Assembly: GCA_027943335.1 (NCBI GenBank)
Contig: BSBK01001870.1
Coordinates: 1-64,000 of the forward strand
Direction: 5' to 3'
DNA: 64,000 nucleotides
Origin: Chamaecyparis obtusa
Taxonomy: Eukaryota > Streptophyta > Pinopsida > Cupressales > Cupressaceae
The notes under the pieces were generated by a model. It searched no databases, was not told the origin of the DNA, and saw nothing but the letters and a program-made list of their open reading frames with translations. Each line of letters begins with the position of its first letter. Position 1 is the first letter of the stretch. A program made the translations under genes and the position numbers. This document shows positions 56,001 through 64,000 of this stretch, piece after piece.

Positions 56001-56807
56001 GGTGGGGGTTGTGCTTTAATGGTAAACCTTTGGCTCTCACTCAGAGCTATTCTGCAAAACTATGGAACTTGAAAGGGATCTCCGTGATACATGATATCTT
56101 GGATGATGGGCAATTAGGGTCATGAGACTTTGTCAGGTCCAAATTTAGTACTCCTAATACTCAGAAGAAAACATATACTCTCATCAATAAAAACCTTAAA
56201 GGTGACATAATTGATTCTACAACATTCCTTAATAATTGTAAATGGACTAATGGGATTTTAATCTCAGAGACAACTACTAAGCAACTTTACCACATTATGA
56301 AGAAGTAATCCTCTCTAGTCACACGTGTGTCTCAGTGTTGGGGGAAAATTAATCCCTTTTCTAGTTGGCTGCTTTTTCTTTGATTATTTTTGGAAAGGCA
56401 AAGCTAAACCCAAAAAGATTTGTTTCAAGTGGCTTCTCTTGATTAAAAAGCTTGATGTTGGTCATGATTTGTCTTCTGTTGGTCTTGCTCCTATTTTGTG
56501 CAGTTTGTACAACTCTGTTGAAACTTTTGAACATTTATTTTTTGAAGGTCTTTATGCACACAAGATCTGGTCTATTTTTCTTGGTTCACCTTGTCTTTGG
56601 AATTGTAATTTTGCTATCTCCTGGAGTGAAATCATTGCTGGCTATGTTGAAAAGTTTGATTCTAAACTTAATAATTTATGGTTTACACTGACAATTGAAG
56701 TTCTTTGGACTCTTTGGAAGGATAGGAACAGAGAGGTTTTTCAGATGGAGAGAAGGAAGCTTACTGAGTTTAATCTTAAACTCGCCCATTTTAATCTTAT
56801 GACATAG
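53037..56807 (+). pseudogene. LINE 2 ORF2 (endonuclease, RT, zf-RVT)
   Basis: It starts with three methionines three bases after the ORF1 stop. Endonuclease: MHIHSWNVRGLEMSDRKYAV, DVIFLQEIKV (catalytic Glu), QDIWFTWCNNQKGKQRVYCR, LDRFYSD, and ISDHSPIHT (SDH motif, about 53,745). RT: NGKTLGLDGLPAKFYKRNK, LLPKVGDRTLVRNWRPITLL, FIQGRYILENLVTS, VAMVLLDFEKAYDRIEWDFV, a decayed IRQGCPIAPSLF block and the intact active site FADDTSLLLG near 55,185. Thumb: VKWVWCCQEKSQGGLGLKDI. zf-RVT: KKICFKWLLLIKKLDVGHDL, then HLFFEGLYAHKIW. Stops at about 54,130, 54,814, 55,033 and 55,629 among others, plus shifts near 53,400. Confidence 0.9.
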
Positions 56808-57369
56808 GTTTCTTTGGTGCTCAACATCACAAAGAGTAAATTCATGAAGCTGGTACAGAGGGAAGTCTTTTAATAAACAAAGATGAAGTACAGGCCGTGC
56901 ATTATGTTGCTAAATATCATATCTTTCTTGCCCCCAAGGAGTTGGAGGATCTGAACAACCTTCTACAAAACTGCCATGTAGATGCCAGGGATTGGGTGGA
57001 TGCTTCTGCTGCTCCCAATGTCCAAGGGGGGCTGATAGGATGGGAAGTAGCTTACAGTCATGAATAGGAAAATACTCAAAGTGGAATTCCATGGGGTCCA
57101 AGAGACACAGCCAGCCAAAATGATGGTTGGGAATAGTCTACAGTTTGATATCATAGTGCCTCCTTTTTGTAAACTCGATAAAAACAATGATACTATGCTA
57201 AGTTAGCCTTGTAATCTGAATAGTATAGTCATTTTAAGTTGTTAATTCCACTCCCCCAATTTTGTAACTATATATGTTATGGGGGTTGTGAATAGTATCT
57301 TTTTTGAGACTCTGGACTCCGTTCCTTACTTGTAAATGTTGATCAACTATCTTAATAGAAGAAAAAAAC
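56808..57369 (+). other. LINE 2 3' part and tail
   Basis: The first 250 bp are still coding-like (YHIFLAPKELEDLNNLLQNC in the plus frame near 56,918), perhaps the ORF2 end. Then non-coding sequence, an AATAGAAGAAAAAAA tail and the target-site duplication. Confidence 0.6.
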
Positions 57370-57383
57370 ATTGGTCATTTTAT

Positions 57384-59939
57384 ACATGTCAATGTGTACA
57401 GTTAGTGATATTAAATTAATCGCGGGAATAAAATCACATCAATAAATATATATGTATGCCCTTTCAATTTTTGTAAGGTAATTAATAGCTAAGGATGATT
57501 GTATTCTTGTGTATGTGTAAATATATTTATTGATTAAATATTATTAAGAGGATATTTATTTAATGATATTATAAAATATATTAGATATAGGTTAATTTAA
57601 ATATTAATTAATATTTTAACTACCAAACATTAATGGATATTATTAAATATAAGTATTTAATATATAATATTACTAATAAATATTATTGAAATTTAAAGGA
57701 TTTCAACTATGGTAAATCCATAAGCTTGGGCAAGTATTAAATTTTTAAGGGAGATTTCTATTTTAAGTTTTGAATTTTTATTTTTCAAAGTTTTTTTTTT
57801 AACTTTGCGAGGTTTGTGGATTTTTGAGTTGAGGAAAGCTTTGCAAGCCTTTGTTGTAAATTTTGTTAAATAGAAAATTTGGTTTTCATTTGAAGGCTTG
57901 CAAGTTTTCGTTGAGGAATTCTCTGTTTAGAATTGGGAGAAAGTCTGATCTAGTGAGGGGGTTTTATTACAAGAAATTTTGAAGAATTTAATAAAAAACT
58001 AAGTGGAGATGAAAGTTGAAACTTGGGATTTCATATATTGATCTTGATTGCAAAATTTGAGAGTGTAAATTTCATCTACAAAATTAATTATCAATTCAAT
58101 TTCTTCTATTCTCACTTATGTATTTCATTTAACAAACTAAGCACATATTTAAAACCCTTGTTTTAATTTTGTACATCAAAATTTGACATGCAATATGAGA
58201 TTTGTCTGTATTAAATCCTTATGGTTATCTAGATCAATATCAGCCCCAACTAATGACATGTTTTCAGTATACTCAATTTTAAAATCTATGATTCCTTCTC
58301 TATTATAGGCATTGGTGTTTTCTTGTAGGTTGTCCATGTTTAAATTTGTACTCGCCATCTCTGTACATGCCTTGTTTTACAAAAGGACTTTGTTTTGGTT
58401 ACAGCTTAAGGCACATCCTTAAGTCGGCATAGTGACTGGTTTGAGGCATGATTGGAAGCATATCTTTGGCATTGGAGTTGTATAAAAAGTATATATACAT
58501 CTACGTTTTCTACCTACAAGCATAGACTGCATCCTTTTGTCATTCTATTCCTAAAATTAGTGGCGTATCAATTCATGATGACGTTCCACCTTGTGCTTGG
58601 AAATGTTTACTCCAGATTGGAGTAAGTCCCACATTTCCTCCTTGATAGGATCTCTCACTCATCTTATACCAATTGTTGCATTGTTTGTTGCCATTAGTAT
58701 TACATATTTATACTTTTTCTTTTGACATATTTGTGTGGTTGTGTATTGTTTGATGTGACTCCTTGTGTGATGTTGGTTAATTGTTTTATTGTGATGATAT
58801 AATAAATATTTAAGAGCTACCGTAGAAAATGATATTGCTTTATTATTTTTCTTGGAAAATTAATGATTGAAAGATAGTATTCAATTGATTGGCTATTCTC
58901 ATAAAAGTGGAGGGTAATAGTTTAAAGAAGCAGAATGGCTTTCCTAAATTTCTCATTATAAACTTTGTATTTGAGAATATAGGATAATGGTTTTTTTATG
59001 TCTTATAAATGTAAATAATTTATTATTATCATTAAAATTATGGATCACATTCAAAGGATTAATAAGTGTAAACAATTATAATTATGTTATATTAGATATT
59101 CCTATTATATAATGTACTAATTATTTTAGAAGAGAATAGTTCTAGTTCAAGTCAAGAGAATAAGAGGGTATTTAAATAATTGTATATAACTTGGTTTAAC
59201 TTACTTATTGTAAATGGGGGGGATGATACCTTTGATATTCTTTGTGAAATTTGTATCACATCATTATTGTGTGTTATGTTCTTCAACTGTCTCAATGTCT
59301 CAAAAATTACTATCTTAGTCCATGGTTACTTTGTGAAACTTTTGAGTGATCATGTACGAGTTCTTTTGCACTAGTGTGTTAGTAAGTCTCCAATTTTGAG
59401 TTTGGGGTATCAAGTTGTTTACCAAAGGTTTGGGAGTCATTATTATGTCTATTAATTTGGTTCCTTGATCATAATATTTTTCTTGATCTTAAGCAATAAT
59501 TATTTAGTTGTGTTAGTATTGGGTTGGGACTTAATGGTTAGATTTGGTAACCTTGTCCCTCCTGTTGTTATTATCTTTTGATCTTAAGAAATGGTCTATT
59601 TGGATTATGTTTACTTTATGTTTGGAACAAAACTACATAAGGAAGTTGATTATGTTGATGAGTTGGATCCGCAAGTTGATATGGTTTTACAATACTCATT
59701 TATGTGAGATTGGGATTTGGATTATGCCATGGATTCTAGTAGAGTTCCAGTGTGAATTTCATAATGAGAAGTATAGGTTGACTATAGTGATTTCCATTGG
59801 ATGTGTTGGATAGTTCCTATGTTGATTTTGTGATTTTAACTTTATTCTCTAGGATTTATGCTATGTGATTTCATTGGTTTGATGTATCCAGGAGGTTCCC
59901 TTGTGGGTCATTTTGTCTTGTTATACTTTTTTTGGTTTT
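57384..59939. other. AT-rich region without recognisable gene
   Basis: About 2.5 kb. Phrases such as TTTATTGATTAA and TATAAAATATATTAGATATAGG near 57,530-57,590 resemble 51,080-51,140, the left flank of LINE 2, so older related repeats may be present on both sides. A short minus-strand frame at 58,176-58,358 (MASTNLNMDNLQENTNAY) is too short to support. Confidence 0.4.
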
Positions 59940-61336
59940 TAGTTTGGAGATTAGGGGTAGGTTATCTAGAAGCATAGTTGGGAAGTGGCTGATAATATGG
60001 GTTAGGGCCCTAAATTGGCCATCCAAGGTAACCTATTATGGGTTGTGTAATTAAGTGATGACCAAATAAAAATTAATTAGTAAAACATAAAAGGCTAATT
60101 ATTAGTGCCTCACCTATGCCTTGAGTGCTAGTATAGGCTAAGGCTAGGAGTGAGATATGATGTGTGTTTATCCATGGGACATATTGAGGTGGCATGATCA
60201 GATTTCCTTTTTCACATGAAAGGATTATCGGCTTACACATAAGTTCTCACTTGGGGCTCGGAGTCCTAAGACCGTCCAGGATAAGCCAAGAGACTTGGGT
60301 GTCTAGATCTAGTGATCGTCTAGGGTAATCCAAGGAGAAGAGATATGCGATGACACTTTCTTGTAAGCATTCTAGGTTTCCTCCATTTATTTTTGGTTGC
60401 CTCTGGTAGTTGGGAATCGACTTTAGTTTTATATCCTTTTGTTATTTTGCACCTTAAAATTTATCACCATCTCTTTTTTGTTATCGATGTTTGTGTGTGT
60501 GGGGCCTGGTGTCTATCTCCTCAACACGGTGGGGTGCGCCTTAGGATTCCATGTGGTTAGGTGGTAGTGATTATTCTACCATTAAGGTCTGATATTCTTT
60601 TTCATGAACTTGGATGGTTAATTTTAGTTGTTACCATATCTATTTCTTAGAGATACTTCTTACATACTTGTAACCTGAGTTGTAATTGAATATTGTATTA
60701 TTGGGTACTAAGATAATTTTATGAAGAGAGATGTAATTGTATTTATTGAAATTGTAATTATGATTCATGATTATGATCATGTAAACATATAAAGATTGGT
60801 TGTAAATTGTACAAATGATAGTAATGCAATAGTTAGGGTCTTTTAATAAATGATATTTTATTAGATGTAATTAATGTATACTTTATTTTCTTTATGATAG
60901 ATGTATTCTTAATTACAACAAAATAATAATCTAGGAATATTTAAATTTAGGTTTTAAAATAAACATGACCTTATCCACATGATTATATTCTTAGTTAATT
61001 CATAAGTACTTTTATCATTGTTTTAAGTAGTGATGTCATCAAAATCCTAGAGGATATAAGTTAGAGTCACGATGGAGAGGGAGATTCCCATACAACTATC
61101 CAGATTACCTATCTGGAAGGTATGGATCTGCTCTATCAATGACTGCTCTATAATTTCATGTTCAAATGGTAAATATCATTAAGGATGTTAATGTTAAATA
61201 TTAGATTAAGTTGTTTCCGCATTTATTTTACATTCATGTAATCATTAATTTTGTTTTGTTTGTAGCCATCCTTTCAAAATAATTATTTTCATTGTCATTA
61301 AGTCTAGTTTAAACTTTTTCCTCATGGGTTCTCGGG
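59940..61336 (+). repeat. LTR (copy C) of the gypsy family
   Basis: It matches LTR copy A (41,880-42,270 to 59,940-60,380) and copy B (46,893-47,190 to 60,951-61,325). The expected terminus GGGGCGCTACA is replaced by a microsatellite that starts right after GGGTGA. The left start is not recognised. Confidence 0.65.
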
Positions 61337-61355
61337 TGAGATGATGATGATGATG

Positions 61356-61413
<58 letters not shown>

Positions 61414-61416
61414 GTG
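61337..61416. repeat. (TGA)n(TG)n compound microsatellite
   Basis: Six TGA/ATG units, then about 30 TG units with one CG interruption at 61,408. It sits exactly at the expected end of an LTR. Confidence 0.97.
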
Positions 61417-61419
61417 GAA

Positions 61420-62350
61420 AATGGTAAGCAATGCTAAGATGTAGATCACTTACCAAATTCTTAGATACATTGGAATGCAAAACCTACCCTTAAAAAAGTT
61501 TGATTATCACAACCAAAAGGATGAATGGGTGCTAATGCAAGATCTATGTAAAAGGGGGTGTTTGGATTCCTTGAGTAGATAATGATGATGTAAATGGGTA
61601 AGGAAATGATTACAGATCTGATTTATGAAATTAAATGCAAGAAAAAGGAAGAATGTATGCACCTTGAAAAAAGATAGGAAGATTTTAACTTTGGATCTAA
61701 ATTTGACTATCGTTAGAATGTCAAGATTTATTGTAACTCCAGATCTAGGAACCTGAGATCATTAAGTATCTATTGTACAAATTTGAGGCAAAAACTAATG
61801 AAGCAAGCCAAGATTTTAGGGACAAGTTGACTTGTTCCCAACAGCTCCAAATCTGATGAAATTGTTTGAGGACTTGCGACTGTGTCTGTACCTTCTAGAT
61901 CTGAACCTCCAATTCTATAAGTTGTTCCTACATATAAAAAAGAAGGGGAAAGGGTTGTGGAAATGGATTTTCCTTAGTCAAACCCCTATATAGGAATTAA
62001 CCTTGAAATTGAATTAAAATTACATAAAGGAAATTAAAGTAAACAAGATAAATGTTAGATTCGCCTTGCACAAAAAACCCTCATGAATGGATGTATCAAT
62101 CACTCAAATCCATGAAGATACTTAAAATGTATGCTTGGCATAACATGTAGAAATCAAGGATTCCTTCACAAATGCATGGATCTACACTTGCCAATCCTAC
62201 ATCTTGAAAGAGGTTATGCTTGACAACCACATGAAGAAGGAGAGAGAAGGAAGAATGGATGTGTAGATCTTCTTTCTTGAATTGATCCATCATTTGAGAG
62301 AAACTTGCATTAATTGAAGAAAATTTCCTTTTCTTGAATGGATCTTGAAG
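61420..62350. repeat. Diverged relative of the solo LTR at 27.8-34.3 kb
   Basis: Shared phrases in the same order and orientation: CAGCTCC, AGGAATTAACCTTGAAATTG, AATTGAAATT/AATTAAAATT, AAGTAAACAA, TTCACCTTG/TTCGCCTTG, and CTTGAATGGATC-type endings (28,130-28,650 against 61,840-62,350). No gene. Confidence 0.55.
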
Positions 62351-62364
62351 AAGAGGAGACTTGG

Positions 62365-62640
62365 AGGTCATAGGGTTTCTTACCAATTCCTTGCTTTATC
62401 TAAACTTGGTTCATTGTATAGACTGTAGTACTCACCACTTCTCTTTAGTAGATCTATGGTACATTTACTTCCATCATCATGTTCCTTGTAGTGTCAAGAA
62501 TAGATCTATTGATTTTCTTTGCAATTCCATTCTATTATGGGGTCTGTGGAGCTAACATATGTCTCTTTATTCCATGCTCCTCATACACTAGTACATTTGA
62601 TCTAGTTTTTCTACCAAAAGTTTCGACCATCAAATAAAAA
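62365..62640 (-). pseudogene. Ty1/copia integrase core fragment
   Basis: The minus-strand frame reads VLVYEEHGIKRHMLAPQTP, two stops where QQ is expected, NGIAKKINRSILDTTRNMMM, then VVSTTVYTMNQV. This is the C-terminal half of the rve integrase core of copia elements (GI...P.TPQQNG.AER.NRTI), with the catalytic Glu region changed to K (AKK for AER). Only about 90 codons remain, bounded by the repeat at 61.4-62.35 kb and by a hairpin. It lies on the strand opposite to the adjoining repeat's reading, and no LTR of this element is visible. Confidence 0.8.
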
Positions 62641-62675
62641 GGTTTAGGTTGGTCGGATTATAGAAGGAAAATTTT

Positions 62676-62772
62676 TGTTTTTTTTAATCCATGCCTATGT
62701 TGGTCAAAAATTTGACGAATACCATGTAGGTCGAAATTTCGACCAACACGGGCATAACTTAAAAAAAAAGAT
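62676..62772. repeat. Imperfect hairpin with perfect 16-bp palindrome
   Basis: A left arm with a T run and TGTTGGTCAAAAATTTGAC pairs with GGTCGAAATTTCGACCAACA and an A run on the right. GGTCGAAATTTCGACC (62,729-62,744) is a perfect palindrome within the right arm. Confidence 0.7.
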
Positions 62773-64000
62773 TTCAAACCTCATTTCATTATTAGATAAG
62801 CTTGCAGCACACGCGAAGGAGGAATAGCTAGAAGGAACAGGTTTAAGAAATATTCTAGGCTTGAACTAGAGGTATGTGAATTACTCTCCACTAAAAGATT
62901 CCATCGTTGGATTTAGATGTAAATTTTGGCTCTAATCAATAAAATAAAATCATTTTCTTGCAATTTTGGATTACCAATCATTTGTACGGCCTCGTACGGC
63001 CCTGAAAGTAGATGAGACCATTTTGGTTCGATAGCCCTCTACCCTAGCTTTCAAACGCAGGTGATTTTAGAACAGACATTTTTTTTTCGTAATCCGACAT
63101 TTTTAAATCAATAAAATTGAAACCATTTCCTGCAACTTTGGAAGTAACAGTGGATTGGCATGCATTGGTGCAAAGGTTTGGGACTAAGAAACTGATAGAT
63201 TTAGGTAGGCTCAAGTCTTATTCCTCCCTTTGAATTTAGTTTATGTTCTAACCACTCTGCAACGTGGGTGATTGGAAATTTTATCTTGCCCACTATTTTT
63301 CCTTAGGCCCGATACCAGGGTTATCTAAACTATCGGGCATAACTCGCACCTCCACCATGGGTTTTCGCTAGTCCTAGGTGGAAAGATTGTGGTGTCGATG
63401 GTCTTTGTGATCATGCGGGTTTGGATCATCAAAAAGCTGGGAGATAGAAGTTGTGTGACGCCCTAGGTGTACATATCTAAGTGTGCACCATTGAGTTGAC
63501 TATGTACAGTCAACAAAACCATTGATTGGAGATTTGAGGGAGTTCAAAACTTGGTGGGGAAGACTCTTATGTATGCCCTTGCATTTCCATTTATGGTCGA
63601 TTTGTGATAGTAGAAACATCAACTGTCATAATGGTACAGGCCCAACTTGAATCATGAACCCTGTCAAACTTAATACAGTCAAGCCTTCCTCACTGTCTTA
63701 CCTTAACTTAAACATAACTTAAAAAAATCTATAAGTCCTCTAGTCACAGGTTTCAAGCCTAGCAAGCAACTATCAAGAACAACTATGTATTGCAAGATGC
63801 AAAACATTTGTAGGAGTATTATGATTTTATTGTGGGCTTCATCTGGACTGCATTTCCTTAGAAGTACTATCACCCCTGGTCCTAGTCCATTCATTTGGGT
63901 GTGAGAAAGTTAGACACAAGTGTTTAACAATTGTGGATTCATCAAATTGTTGTTGGTTGCAGTAGGGTTTGATTTGACCAGTTAACAGTCATAAACTTAT
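62773..64000. other. No recognisable feature
   Basis: About 1.2 kb of mixed sequence. GTACGGCCTCGTACGGCC near 62,983-63,000 is a short direct repeat. No gene, repeat end or RNA gene was recognised on either strand. Confidence 0.4.

Larger units (their letters stand above)
51152..57369 (+). mobile_element. LINE 2: full-length L1-type retrotransposon
   Basis: 6.2 kb from GGAGCCATGTCC to an A-rich end (AATAGAAGAAAAAAA), with a 14-bp target-site duplication. It contains a 5' UTR of about 260 bp, ORF1 and ORF2 (endonuclease, RT, zf-RVT) and a 3' part of about 560 bp. No RNase H domain is seen, unlike LINE 1. All frames carry stops and shifts, so it is dead but structurally complete. It lies in AT-rich debris just right of the triple repeat. 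Confidence 0.93.

Noticed and set aside
49334..61336. A single 3' LTR running from the PPT at 49,333 to LTR copy C, interrupted by LINE 2
   Set aside because: Beyond the first ten bases, 49,344-49,700 does not match copy A or C, and too much sequence remains after removing LINE 2 and the triple repeat.

Overview
The window looks like intergenic DNA from a large, repeat-rich plant nuclear genome. Everything recognisable is a plant-type transposable element: Ty3/gypsy and Ty1/copia pieces, two L1-type LINEs with plant ORF1/ORF2 layout, and one large hAT DNA transposon. I found no intact host gene, rRNA, tRNA or CRISPR array. A gymnosperm such as a conifer is my best guess, because the elements are old, broken by stop codons, nested several deep and AT-rich, but this is inference.

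1-22.97 kb is a four-layer nest whose joints can be read exactly. A minus-strand Ty3/gypsy element (gag at 20.1-18.4 kb, protease at 3.76-3.1 kb, G-patch ORF at 3.0-2.6 kb, reverse transcriptase at 1.5-0.8 kb, PBS and LTR at 22.2 kb) is split by a second minus-strand LTR retrotransposon (3,759-18,381, TSD CTTTG, LTR ends TGATG/CATCA). That element keeps only gag and protease. Its right-hand LTR is split by a 10.6-kb hAT transposon (7,265-17,898, 8-bp TSD GCCACAAG). The hAT carries a decayed plus-strand transposase and, facing it, a second gene of about 1,263 codons with a G-patch and long coiled coils. It also holds a captured-looking coding fragment and a foldback hairpin.

22.97-37.35 kb is a minus-strand LINE with ORF1, endonuclease, reverse transcriptase, zf-RVT and RNase H, plus a further coding frame 3' of RNase H. 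The LINE is split inside its reverse transcriptase by a solo LTR (27,794-34,312, TSD GTAGC). The solo LTR is itself split by a plus-strand LTR element with only a gag-like product (28,876-33,919, TSD CAAAT). By eye this innermost element has the most similar LTRs, so it is probably the youngest.

37.35-51.15 kb is old repeat debris: LTR fragments of one gypsy family, a decayed multi-exon coding remnant (43.8-45.95 kb), small tandem duplications, and a 370-bp unit present three times in +/-/+ order with microsatellites at its junctions (49.7-51.0 kb). 51,152-57,369 is a complete-length plus-strand LINE with a 14-bp target-site duplication. The rest is AT-rich: another copy of the gypsy LTR family (59.9-61.3 kb), a long TG microsatellite, a relative of the solo LTR (61.4-62.35 kb), a copia integrase fragment (62.4 kb), a hairpin at 62.7 kb, and about 1 kb with nothing I recognise.
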